8,029 bases of DNA from Lutispora sp. (GCA_030834765.1 JAUQXG010000167.1:1-8029); one strand, 5' to 3'. Positions 1 through 6,752 are shown, counted from the stretch's first letter. The notes: a model not told the origin generated them from the letters alone. A program made the numbers and translations.

Positions 1-722
1 ACCCTGCCAAAAGATATGGCTATTTTTCTGAGATGATTCATCAGCTTTGTGAAAGAGTAACAGGAAGCAGATTTTGCAGGAATTCGATCCTTCCTTTTGG
101 TATAAATATTGATTATGGAGAAAAGCAAAGAGTCGATATTTTGAATACTTTGCAAAGCATTGAAGTTAAGATAGAGAAAATAGCAAAATCTACCCTGGAT
201 TCAGTTTCTTTCCTTGATAGAGTGGAGCATACTGGCATGATTGACAAGGAAACTGCCAAAAGGCTTTTTCTAACAGGTGTGGTAGGAAGAGCATGCGGAA
301 AACAATATGATGTGAGAAGAAACTTTCCTTATGAGGTATATGGAAAATTAAAGCATGAAATAAATATTGAAACATTAGGTGGCGTCTTTGAAAGATACAA
401 GCTTAAAATTGCAGAAATAAAAGATGCATTTTCATTTATTAGAAAAGCATTAAATTTTATAGATAATGAAATCCCAAAATCAGTTGCTGATATACAACTT
501 CCTGAAGGAAGAGAAGCTTTTGTATCTGTAGAAACTGTAAAAGGTGAATTGGTGGTATACGGAGCTGTAGGTAAAAATAATAGATTTGATAGGATTTATT
601 TCAAAACGCCATCCTTTACAAATTGGGAGGGGCTTACTATTGCGGTGCAGGATGAAATAGTTCCTGACTTTCCCCTTTGTAATAAAAGCTTTAATATGTC
701 ATATTCGGAAAACGACAGGTAG
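1..722 (+). CDS. Large subunit of an Ehr-type (hydrogenase-related) complex, NuoD/HycE-like, C-terminal part
   Basis: The reading frame is open from the window edge (first full codon at base 3) to TAG at 720-722, so the N-terminus lies outside; the ATG at 33 is internal. About 239 residues are visible. They match the C-terminal half of the complex I 49-kDa / group 4 NiFe-hydrogenase large-subunit family: an E-R-V-T-G-S-R-F segment near base 50, then Y-D-V-R-R-N-F-P-Y-E-V-Y near 305-345, then a V-K-G-E-L-V-V-Y-G stretch near 540. The family forms the peripheral arm of membrane-bound redox-driven ion pumps. The end reads N-M-S-Y-S-E-N-D-R (693-719), where hydrogenases have D-P-C-x-x-C-x-x-R. 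Both Cys ligands of the NiFe site are replaced, by Ser and Glu, and the protein stops right after the Arg, leaving no tail for a maturation protease. By inference it binds no NiFe centre and belongs to an energy-converting hydrogenase-related complex. The N-terminal ligand pair cannot be checked here. It is followed after 10 bases by the small-subunit gene. Confidence 0.82.
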   Translation, partial: PAKRYGYFSEMIHQLCERVTGSRFCRNSILPFGINIDYGEKQRVDILNTLQSIEVKIEKIAKSTLDSVSFLDRVEHTGMIDKETAKRLFLTGVVGRACGKQYDVRRNFPYEVYGKLKHEINIETLGGVFERYKLKIAEIKDAFSFIRKALNFIDNEIPKSVADIQLPEGREAFVSVETVKGELVVYGAVGKNNRFDRIYFKTPSFTNWEGLTIAVQDEIVPDFPLCNKSFNMSYSENDR

Positions 723-732
723 GTGAGAGTAG

Positions 733-1440
733 ATGAGTTATTTTATTGATAGATTGAAAAATACAAGTGATACCATAAAGGACCCTTTATTTGATAATCC
801 ATATTCCTATGGAAATATTAAAATTGATAAAGAAAAGTGCAATCATTGCGGTTTGTGTGTGGATGGCTGCATGAGCAAAGCATTGGAAATACAAGAAAAT
901 GAATTGAAAGTTCATAACAGAAAGTGTATCTTTTGTAGAAAATGCATTAGCTCTTGTAAGAACGCTGCACTTCAGATGAGTCATGATTATAAGCTATCAT
1001 CTATAGATGAAGCAGGAGAAATTCTGAAAAGAAAGATATATGATAAATTTAAAAGATCCTTGGTTTTAAGATCTGTAGATACAGGTTCATGTAATGCATG
1101 TATGCTTGAACTGTCAGCAGTACAAAATACCTTTTATGATATATCAAGATTTGGTATAAATGTAGCTGCATCTCCAAGACATTGTGACGGGATCATCGTT
1201 ACAGGGCCTGTAGCGCTGAATATGAAGGAAGCTCTTGTTAAGACATATTATGCTATGCCAAAGCCCAGACTTGTTATAGGACTTGGAAGCTGTGCCTGCG
1301 GAGGAGGAATCTTTAAGGATTGCTATGGGACTGCAGAAGAGTTGGATAAAGTACTTTCTGTAGACTTATACATACCTGGATGCCCACCATCCCCCCAAGC
1401 CATAATACATGGGCTGCTGAAGCTTATGGGAAAAATATAA
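733..1440 (+). CDS. Ferredoxin-hydrogenase small subunit fusion (NuoB/HycG/EchC-like)
   Basis: This 235-residue protein has two parts. Residues about 28-85 form a two-cluster ferredoxin with ligands C36, C39, C42, C46 and C65, C68, C71, C75, each set in C-x-x-C-x-x-C-x3-C spacing. Residues about 108-235 form a NuoB/hydrogenase small-subunit domain with D-T-G-S-C-N-A-C (C120, C123), G-S-C-A-C-G-G-G (C187) and P-G-C-P-P-S-P (C217). These four Cys are the expected ligands of the proximal 4Fe-4S cluster. No membrane segment or signal peptide is visible, so it should sit in the cytoplasmic arm, passing electrons from the ferredoxin clusters to the proximal cluster next to the large subunit. The start at 733 follows AGGTGAG (721-727) with 5 bases between, and the gene is coupled to the large-subunit gene upstream. 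In Ech-type hydrogenases the ferredoxin-like and small subunits are separate proteins; here they are one chain. Since the partner seems to lack NiFe ligands, the substrate is unknown. Confidence 0.88.
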   Translation: MSYFIDRLKNTSDTIKDPLFDNPYSYGNIKIDKEKCNHCGLCVDGCMSKALEIQENELKVHNRKCIFCRKCISSCKNAALQMSHDYKLSSIDEAGEILKRKIYDKFKRSLVLRSVDTGSCNACMLELSAVQNTFYDISRFGINVAASPRHCDGIIVTGPVALNMKEALVKTYYAMPKPRLVIGLGSCACGGGIFKDCYGTAEELDKVLSVDLYIPGCPPSPQAIIHGLLKLMGKI

Positions 1441-1508
1441 TCCAAGAGACAGTTTGAAGCTGCTTAAAAGAAGTACAAGCAGAAATTAATATATAATTTG
1501 GAGGAGCT

Positions 1509-2021
1509 ATGAGTAAACTAATTGATACTACAGTTGAAAAATATAAATTAAGATTTGCCGAGATAAAGGATATTCCATTGATTTTGGAATTTATAAAAAA
1601 ATTAGCTGAATATGAAAACTTATTAGATGATGTAACTGCAACAGAAGAGACTTTAATGAATTCACTTTTTATACGAAATGTGGCAGAGGTTATAATAGGT
1701 GAATATGATGGAAAACCTGTAAGTCAAGCAATATTTTTCTATAATTTTTCTACCTTTGATGGTAAATTGGGCATATATTTAGAAGATATATATGTGGAAC
1801 CTGAATTTAGAGGGAAGGATTTAGGAAAAATATTGCTTAAATATATTGCAAAATTAGCTTTAGAAAGGGATTGTGAAAGATTTGAGTGGGCATGTCTTGA
1901 TTGGAATGAGCCATCCATCAAGTTTTATAAGCGCTTAGGAGCCGTCCCAAAAGATGAGTGGGTAATATTTAGAGTAAGCGGGGATGCATTAACTGATTTA
2001 GCAAATGATAGTGATAAATAA
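1509..2021 (+). CDS. GNAT N-acetyltransferase, spermidine/spermine acetyltransferase-like
   Basis: A 170-residue GNAT-fold acetyl-CoA-dependent acetyltransferase. The layout follows the SAT1/SAT2 (diamine or thialysine acetyltransferase) branch: an early K-L-A-E-Y-E stretch (residues 31-36), Y-L-E-D-I-Y-V at 90-96, the acetyl-CoA loop R-G-K-D-L-G-K at 101-107, and W-N-E-P-S-I-K-F-Y-K-R-L-G-A at 132-145. Y140 sits where the family has its catalytic tyrosine, and E92-D93 sit where human SAT1 has its acidic pair. The usual loop pattern is R/Q-x-x-G-x-G/A; here the first Gly is Asp (D104). The likely substrate is a small amine such as a polyamine or an amino-acid analogue, but this is inference. 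The start is set by GGAGG at 1500-1504, 4 bases before ATG. It lies 68 bases after the hydrogenase-like operon with no clear terminator between, so read-through from that operon is possible. Confidence 0.85.
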   Translation: MSKLIDTTVEKYKLRFAEIKDIPLILEFIKKLAEYENLLDDVTATEETLMNSLFIRNVAEVIIGEYDGKPVSQAIFFYNFSTFDGKLGIYLEDIYVEPEFRGKDLGKILLKYIAKLALERDCERFEWACLDWNEPSIKFYKRLGAVPKDEWVIFRVSGDALTDLANDSDK

Positions 2022-2182
2022 AAGAATTGAATGCAGTTTTTCTATTTTGAAGGGACATGCGGAGCAACAAATAACCCGCTATATAGCAAAATATGGAGTG
2101 AAATAGAAATTAATTCTATTTATACTATATTAAATATCGTGAAAATCCAAACATTACATGAAAAACTAAAATTAGATAGAGT
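2022..2182 (+). other. Gene-poor spacer, possibly the decayed 5' end of the next gene
   Basis: This stretch lies between the acetyltransferase stop and the transglutaminase-like frame. All three forward frames are interrupted by stops. The longest ATG frame runs 2031-2186 (51 codons) but has no ribosome binding site and resembles nothing I know. A TATACT at 2121-2126 looks like a -10 box without a matching -35. Given that the following gene lacks its expected N-terminus, this may be eroded coding sequence, but I cannot recognise a signal peptide in any frame. Confidence 0.35.
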
Positions 2183-2719
2183 TTGATAAATTCTTTTACA
2201 AAGCCAAGGCTCAAGGGAGAGATACTACTTTCTTTAAGATTAGCAAGCAAGAATGAGGTTTTCCTGCAATCTACTCAAACGATTAAATGGGATAATAATA
2301 TGAATTCCATCAGGAAGGCTAAGGAATTGACTGTAAATGCTAAAACTGATGAAGAAAAAGTCAGTGCAATATATAGATATATTATAAATAATGTGAAGTA
2401 TGATTATGATAAGAAAAATAGCATGAGTACAGATTATATACCATCCATAGAAGGTACGCTGAAGTCATCACAGGGAATATGCTATGATTATGCAGCTTTA
2501 TTTGCTGCAATGCTTAGAAGTGTGGATGTTCCTACAAAGCTGATTATGGGATATAAAAATGATATAAATGAGTATCATGCTTGGAATCAAGTCTATTTAA
2601 AGGACACAAAACAATGGGTGACAATTGATACGACTTATGATTCTATAAAAGCGAAAGGGAAATCACCCTACGCAATGATAAAAAATGTGAGTGATTATTC
2701 ATTGCTGAAACAATTTTAA
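2183..2719 (+). CDS. Transglutaminase-like domain protein, probably 5'-truncated or frameshifted
   Basis: The open frame codes for up to 178 residues from a TTG at 2183. Residues about 55-155 form a transglutaminase-like core (papain-like fold) with the full triad: C100 in Q-G-I-C-Y-D-Y, H132 in Y-H-A-W-N and D149 in T-I-D-T-T-Y-D. Bacterial proteins of this type are usually exported, with a signal peptide and an N-terminal beta-rich domain before the core. Here the N-terminus is short and polar, has no signal peptide, and TTG has no convincing ribosome binding site. The +1 frame just upstream (2176-2232) reads a peptide ending in K-A-K-A-Q-G-R-D-T-T-F that would join naturally to S-L-R-L-A-S-K-N of this frame at about 2230, suggesting a lost base. 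That frame meets stops at 2173 and above. I think this is a degraded gene with an intact catalytic core; if expressed, it would be a cytoplasmic fragment. The domain call is firm, the intactness is not. A strong terminator follows directly. Confidence 0.72.
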   Translation: MINSFTKPRLKGEILLSLRLASKNEVFLQSTQTIKWDNNMNSIRKAKELTVNAKTDEEKVSAIYRYIINNVKYDYDKKNSMSTDYIPSIEGTLKSSQGICYDYAALFAAMLRSVDVPTKLIMGYKNDINEYHAWNQVYLKDTKQWVTIDTTYDSIKAKGKSPYAMIKNVSDYSLLKQF

Positions 2720-2724
2720 TAGTG

Positions 2725-2763
2725 ATAGCGAGATAAGTAAAATAACTTATCTCGCTATTTTTT
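2725..2763 (+). terminator. Rho-independent terminator after the transglutaminase-like gene
   Basis: A perfect 14-bp inverted repeat (2725-2738 with 2745-2758) encloses a 6-base loop and is followed by six T (2758-2763). The stem starts five bases after the stop at 2719. It separates this gene from comEC, which must therefore have its own promoter or depend on read-through. Confidence 0.95.
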
Positions 2764-2842
2764 AATGAAGTGTACAATTAATATTTACAGAATTAGAAGG
2801 ATAAGGAAGGCTTCGCATAGAAAATATATTAGAATTTCTATT

Positions 2843-2851
2843 GGATGTGAT
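2843..2851 (+). promoter_or_regulatory. Ribosome binding site setting the comEC TTG start
   Basis: GGATGTGAT matches the extended Shine-Dalgarno sequence GGAGGTGAT at 8 of 9 bases and stands 3 bases before TTG at 2855, the normal distance for this long form. The upstream in-frame ATG at 2765 has only the terminator T-run before it and no such site. Confidence 0.6.
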
Positions 2852-2854
2852 GAG

Positions 2855-5179
2855 TTGAAAAATAGAATGCTTTATATTTCAATGGCCTTCCTTTTTGGCA
2901 TATTGTTTGGGTTTTATTTTGAGATACCAATAGCAATCATCATTGTTTCTATGGTGCTTATTTGCTGTGCCATTTTTATGAATAGAAAAAGAACCATGAT
3001 AGCATTTATATTTATATTAGCTCTCATTAGTTTTGTGGGAATTATTGAATATGACATAGTCAGCCATAGAGTAAGCAAGTTTGAACCCTATACGGGCAAG
3101 AATGTGGAGATAGAAGGCATATTAGTTGGAGATGTATTCGTGAAGGAATACTATACAGAAAGCACTATAAGAATAATAAGTCTCAATGATCAAGGTAAAA
3201 CTTATAATTATTCAGAGAAAATGCTGCTAAAGTATAGAGGGAAAGATAAGCTTTCTTATGGAGACCGTATCATTCTTGAAGGAGAAATAAAGCCTTTTGA
3301 AACCATAAGGAACCCAGGAGACTTTAATTATTCTTTATATTATAAAAGCAGGGGGATCAATCATCAGCTAGTTGCAAATAAGGGAAAGCTCCTTGCTGAA
3401 AATCGAAATAATTTTATCCTGATGCAATTATATAAGACAAAAATGAGAATAAAATCTATTATCTATTCATCACTTCCCAAGGAAGAAGCATCTTTACTAT
3501 ATGGGATAATCACAGGGGATAAAAATAATTTAGATGAGGAGACAAAAGAAAATTATTCCAAGGCAGGTCTTTCTCATATACTATCTGTTTCTGGTCTGCA
3601 TATAGGCTTTATCGTATTATTCCTAACTGGTATTTTTAATCTCATAAAGCTCAAAAGCAAAGCTCAAAGCTTTATCATTATAGTAGTTATTTCAAGTTAT
3701 ATCATGATGATAGGAGGTCCATCTCCTGCTGTTAGAGCATTTATTATGCTTTTGGTATTGCTGCTGGCAAAGCTTTATAAAAGAGACTATGATTTAAAGT
3801 CTTCCATATCCTTTGCATGTGTTGCAATGCTCGCAGTAAACCCATTATATATTCATGATGTGGGGTTTGTCATTTCATATGCTTGCATGTATTCAATAGC
3901 TTTTCTTTATGAGCCCCTTTATCATAAATTAAAATTCTTACCCCGAATGCTAAGAGGTGCTTTGGCATTATCCTTGGCGGTGCAGCTGGGAATTATGCCG
4001 ATTACTGTATACTATTTTAATTATGTTTCTTTTATCAGCGTGATTATAAATACCATTGCAGTACCTATTTCTTTTATCATAACCATAGCTGGATTTACAG
4101 GAGTAATGATAGGATTTTTATTTAACTCCTTAGCAGTTTATATATTTTCAATATCATATTATTTTATTGTACTTTTAAACATTCTCATTGAAAAATCTGC
4201 CCAGCTCCCATTTGCAGGACTTCCAATACCAAGTCTTCCTATGTATATATATTTTATATATTATTTTTTATTGATGTTTCTTATAGATTGGTTGGATTTA
4301 AAGTGGTATAAGCTTTATAAAAGAGAATTTGTAACAGCCGCAGTGTCTATTGTTATTATAGCAGCTGTCTTTTATCATTTACCTAATAAAAGCTTAAAGA
4401 CCGTATTTTTGGATGTTGGACAAGGAGACAGTGCTTGTATCATCACACCTAGCAAGAAAGCTATACTTATTGATGGTGGTGGAAGCACCAAAACCCCTGA
4501 ATACTATTTTAACGTAGGAAAAAAAATCACTGTACCTGCTTTGCTTCATCAAGGTATTTGGAGTTTAGATACAATAATCGCCTCTCATATTCACGATGAT
4601 CATATAGAAGGGCTTTTAGACGTTTTAAAAACTTATAAAGTAAAACGAATCATATTTCCAGACACTCCATACACCTCTAGAACTTATGAAGAATTAATTG
4701 AATTGTGCAGAACAAAAAGAACTGATATTATATATTTGACAAGGGGAGATAAAATTAAGCTGGCTGATGATATACAAATAGACATTATATTTCCTTCTAC
4801 AATACTTGTGGAGGGCACTAGCTCCGATGAAAACAATAATTCTTTAGTTGCAAAGCTATCATATAAAGATTTTGAAATACTTTTTACGGGAGACATTCAA
4901 GGAGAAGCAGAAGAGCTTCTAGCGAAAGAAAGATTGAATTGTGATATTTTGAAGGTTCCTCATCATGGCAGTAAATATTCAAGCACGGAAGACTTTTTAA
5001 AAAGCGTTGGTGCAAAATATAGCATCATTTCAGTAGGGAATAATAATTATGGACATCCCTCGCCGGATGTTTTGAATAGGCTGTCAAAGGATAGCAAGGG
5101 TATATATCGGACGGATAAGAATGGCGCTATAGTAGTTATTACCGATGGAAAAAAGGTAATGATTAGACCCACTAAATAG
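2855..5179 (+). CDS. comEC: DNA uptake channel / competence protein ComEC (Rec2 family)
   Basis: ComEC is an inner-membrane protein needed to bring single-stranded transforming DNA into the cell. From TTG at 2855 the protein has 774 residues, a usual length. The parts in order are: two N-terminal membrane segments (about 5-45), a soluble DUF4131-type domain (about 60-180), the multi-spanning competence domain (about 210-500) with the signature L-S-V-S-G-L-H-I-G-F (243-252, H249), and a C-terminal metallo-beta-lactamase-like domain (about 510-770). That last domain has D-V-G-Q-G-D (from 520), a complete H-x-H-x-D-H (H578, H580, D582, H583), T-G-D (D680) and H703-H704-G, so a metal-dependent nuclease role is possible. 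An in-frame ATG at 2765 would add 30 very basic residues but sits against the terminator with no ribosome site; M35 of that longer frame (ATG at 2867) is another option. holA follows 20 bases later, as near B. subtilis comEC. No comEA is in the window. Confidence 0.92.
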   Translation: MKNRMLYISMAFLFGILFGFYFEIPIAIIIVSMVLICCAIFMNRKRTMIAFIFILALISFVGIIEYDIVSHRVSKFEPYTGKNVEIEGILVGDVFVKEYYTESTIRIISLNDQGKTYNYSEKMLLKYRGKDKLSYGDRIILEGEIKPFETIRNPGDFNYSLYYKSRGINHQLVANKGKLLAENRNNFILMQLYKTKMRIKSIIYSSLPKEEASLLYGIITGDKNNLDEETKENYSKAGLSHILSVSGLHIGFIVLFLTGIFNLIKLKSKAQSFIIIVVISSYIMMIGGPSPAVRAFIMLLVLLLAKLYKRDYDLKSSISFACVAMLAVNPLYIHDVGFVISYACMYSIAFLYEPLYHKLKFLPRMLRGALALSLAVQLGIMPITVYYFNYVSFISVIINTIAVPISFIITIAGFTGVMIGFLFNSLAVYIFSISYYFIVLLNILIEKSAQLPFAGLPIPSLPMYIYFIYYFLLMFLIDWLDLKWYKLYKREFVTAAVSIVIIAAVFYHLPNKSLKTVFLDVGQGDSACIITPSKKAILIDGGGSTKTPEYYFNVGKKITVPALLHQGIWSLDTIIASHIHDDHIEGLLDVLKTYKVKRIIFPDTPYTSRTYEELIELCRTKRTDIIYLTRGDKIKLADDIQIDIIFPSTILVEGTSSDENNNSLVAKLSYKDFEILFTGDIQGEAEELLAKERLNCDILKVPHHGSKYSSTEDFLKSVGAKYSIISVGNNNYGHPSPDVLNRLSKDSKGIYRTDKNGAIVVITDGKKVMIRPTK

Positions 5180-5184
5180 TAGAC

Positions 5185-5190
5185 AAGGAG
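5185..5190 (+). promoter_or_regulatory. Ribosome binding site of holA
   Basis: AAGGAG directly touches the first in-frame ATG (5191), which is too close for use, and lies 9 bases before the second ATG (5200). This decides for the start at 5200. Confidence 0.75.
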
Positions 5191-5199
5191 ATGACAATA

Positions 5200-6261
5200 A
5201 TGGATTACAATTTACTTTTAGATAGATTGAAAAATAATAAATATAAATCTTTAAACTTAATTTATGGAGAAGAGACATATTTATTAGACAAGGCATTACA
5301 GAAGCTTGCTGAAAAAGTAGTCACAGATTTGCCAGAATTAAACTTCATTACCCTTAGGGGAGAAAATCTAAGTGTGGAAGAACTGGCAGGGGCCTGTGAT
5401 ACTTTTCCTATGCTTTCAGAACAAAAGCTTGTAGTAATAAAAGACTTTTATTTGTTAAAAAGTTCTGGAAAAAGTGAAGAAGAAGAGATAAAATCTTCTA
5501 AAGAAAAAAATGCTGATGATTTTAAAGATATCATCGAAAACCAAAATGATGCGCAAGACACTACAATACTTGTTTTTGCAACCTTTGGAGATATAGACAA
5601 AAGAAAGAAGCTGTATAATCTTATAAAAAAGCATGGAGATATATATCATATTGAAAGAGTGGAAAGAGATGATCTTAGCAAATGGGTGAAGGGACTATTT
5701 GTCCAAAGCGGCAAAACAATCGGGTCCAAGGAAATTGCCTTTTTTATAGAAAACTCTGGCTATTTTGAAAGAAATACAAAAAAAACCTTATATGATTTGG
5801 AAAACGAGATAAAAAAGCTATCAAGCTTTTTAGGCGAAGAAAAAGAAGTGAAAATCCATCATATAAGTGCTTTAGCTCCGAAAAGCTTAGAAAATGATAT
5901 TTTTAAGCTGATCAATGCTTGTTCGGTTAAAAATTCAGGAGAAACATTAAGGATATATAATGACCTATTGCTTGCAAATGAAATGTCATTTGGCATTTTG
6001 GGTATGGTTTCAAAGCAGGTGAAAAATATTTTATTAACCAAAGAACTCTTAGGAAAATATAAAGACAGCAAAGCCATTGCAGGAGAATTAAAAATACACG
6101 AATTCACCGTAAAGCAATGTATAAAATATGCATCTCAATTGGATTATGATACATTGATGAGAGCTTTTAATAGATGTTTAAATGCAGAGTTAAGTATTAA
6201 AAGTGGTAAAATGAATGATAGACTGGCATTGGAGCTATTATTTGTAAATTTATTTGATTAG
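5200..6261 (+). CDS. holA: DNA polymerase III subunit delta
   Basis: HolA is the delta subunit of the clamp loader: it binds and opens the sliding clamp so that it can be placed on primed DNA. The 353-residue protein shows the family layout: N-terminal L-I-Y-G-E-E-T-Y-L-L (20-29), a central AAA+-like fold with T-I-L-V-F-A (122-127) and a basic stretch after it, S-L-E-N-D-I-F-K-L-I-N-A in the linker (229-240), and a helical C-terminal domain ending with A-E-L-S-I-K-S-G-K and L-A-L-E-L-L-F (329-348). As usual for delta, no Walker A motif is seen. Residues about 88-120 form a charged, low-complexity insert (many E, K and D), probably a flexible surface loop. The start is 5200 rather than 5191 because of the ribosome-site spacing. 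It is cotranscribed with comEC in all likelihood (20 bases between genes, no terminator) and ends in its own terminator. Confidence 0.93.
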   Translation: MDYNLLLDRLKNNKYKSLNLIYGEETYLLDKALQKLAEKVVTDLPELNFITLRGENLSVEELAGACDTFPMLSEQKLVVIKDFYLLKSSGKSEEEEIKSSKEKNADDFKDIIENQNDAQDTTILVFATFGDIDKRKKLYNLIKKHGDIYHIERVERDDLSKWVKGLFVQSGKTIGSKEIAFFIENSGYFERNTKKTLYDLENEIKKLSSFLGEEKEVKIHHISALAPKSLENDIFKLINACSVKNSGETLRIYNDLLLANEMSFGILGMVSKQVKNILLTKELLGKYKDSKAIAGELKIHEFTVKQCIKYASQLDYDTLMRAFNRCLNAELSIKSGKMNDRLALELLFVNLFD

Positions 6262-6267
6262 AAAGAC

Positions 6268-6303
6268 AATCAGACTAAAATATAATTCTTAGTCTGATTT
6301 TTT
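6268..6303 (+). terminator. Rho-independent terminator of the comEC-holA operon
   Basis: An 11-bp perfect stem (6268-6278 with 6289-6299) with a 10-base loop is followed by T at 6298-6303. It begins seven bases after the holA stop. Confidence 0.92.
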
Positions 6304-6310
6304 ATTGGTC

Positions 6311-6343
6311 AAAAAAATAATAAACCCCGTAAAAAAACGGGGT
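6311..6343 (-). terminator. Rho-independent terminator of rpsT
   Basis: On the minus strand, just after the rpsT stop, ACCCCGT (6343-6337) pairs with ACGGGGT (6330-6324) across a 6-base T loop. It is followed by a T-rich run ending in seven T (complement of 6311-6317). It stands back to back with the holA terminator, insulating the two convergent units. Confidence 0.9.
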
Positions 6344-6348
6344 CGATA

Positions 6349-6612
6349 TTAAACGGCTTTATTAAGTTTCTTGGATAGTCTTGATTTTTTTCTGGATGCT
6401 GCGTTTTTATGAATGGATCCTTTAGATGCAGCCTTATCTATTTTACTAGCCACCGATTTATATAAAACTTTAGCTTCATCAAGATTACCGGCTTTTAAAG
6501 CTTCTTCATACTTCTTTATTGAAGTTCTCAAGGAGGAGATAATCATTTTGTTTCTTAATGTTTTATATGTTGAGATTCTAATCCTCTTTATAGCTGATTT
6601 AATGTTAGCCAA
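6349..6612 (-). CDS. rpsT: 30S ribosomal protein bS20
   Basis: bS20 is a small basic protein that binds 16S rRNA in the 30S body early in assembly. From TTG at 6612 the protein has 87 residues, the family's usual length. It begins with the classic M-A-N-I-K-S-A-I-K-R and carries K-A-A-S-K-G-S-I-H-K-N-A-A-S-R-K-K-S-R-L (62-81 region). Over a fifth of residues are Lys or Arg. An in-frame ATG 18 bases upstream (6630) would add M-K-E-V-N-R, but its codons contain the Shine-Dalgarno site itself, so TTG is the real start. E. coli rpsT also uses UUG and represses its own translation; whether that applies here is unknown. The gene stands alone, facing holA and divergent from gpr, with its own promoter and terminator. 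Confidence 0.96.
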   Translation of the reverse strand: MANIKSAIKRIRISTYKTLRNKMIISSLRTSIKKYEEALKAGNLDEAKVLYKSVASKIDKAASKGSIHKNAASRKKSRLSKKLNKAV

Positions 6613-6618
6613 CCTGTT

Positions 6619-6627
6619 CACCTCCTT
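6619..6627 (-). promoter_or_regulatory. Ribosome binding site of rpsT, decides the TTG start
   Basis: On the minus strand AAGGAGGTG ends 6 bases before TTG (6612-6610). The overlapping upstream ATG (6630-6628) would put this site inside the coding region, so it is not used. Confidence 0.9.
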
Positions 6628-6648
6628 CAAAATTCATTAACAACTGGT

Positions 6649-6677
6649 ATTTTATCACAACCTAGTATTTAATGCAA
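6649..6677 (-). promoter_or_regulatory. Candidate sigma-A promoter of rpsT
   Basis: On the minus strand TTGCAT (6677-6672) and TAAAAT (6654-6649) are 17 bases apart. The -10 box matches TATAAT at 5 of 6; the -35 keeps only the TTG. The expected transcription start near 6642 gives a short leader of about 30 bases before TTG at 6612. Confidence 0.6.
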
Positions 6678-6725
6678 GCAAAAAACTTTATAGACTCTTT
6701 GTATGATTATTTTGACCAACGAGTG

Positions 6726-6752
6726 GTTTATCTAGTTTCATATTTCATACTA
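6726..6752 (+). promoter_or_regulatory. Candidate forespore (sigma-G/sigma-F) promoter of gpr
   Basis: CATACTA at 6746-6752 fits the forespore sigma-G -10 pattern CATnnTA exactly. A -35-like GTTTA lies at 6726-6730, 15 bases upstream, shorter than the 17-18 usual for sigma-G; at the usual distance the -35 match is poor. B. subtilis gpr is transcribed by sigma-F and sigma-G, which supports the call. The leader would be about 150 bases. Confidence 0.45.

Noticed and set aside
1441..1508. Possible terminator between the hydrogenase-like operon and the acetyltransferase gene.
   Set aside because: No stem longer than a few bases and no T run; only the ribosome site at 1500-1504 is clear.
2031..2186. 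A 51-codon ATG frame between the acetyltransferase and the transglutaminase-like gene, overlapping the latter's TTG.
   Set aside because: It has no ribosome binding site, no recognisable motif and a composition expected of AT-rich noncoding DNA. The overlap is probably chance.
6413..6640. A 75-codon plus-strand frame opposite rpsT.
   Set aside because: It is the complement of the well-conserved rpsT coding sequence, has no ribosome site, and is a shadow frame.
6714..6726. Small inverted repeat ACCA...TGGT upstream of gpr, possible operator.
   Set aside because: Only 4 paired bases with a 5-base centre; expected by chance in this length of DNA.
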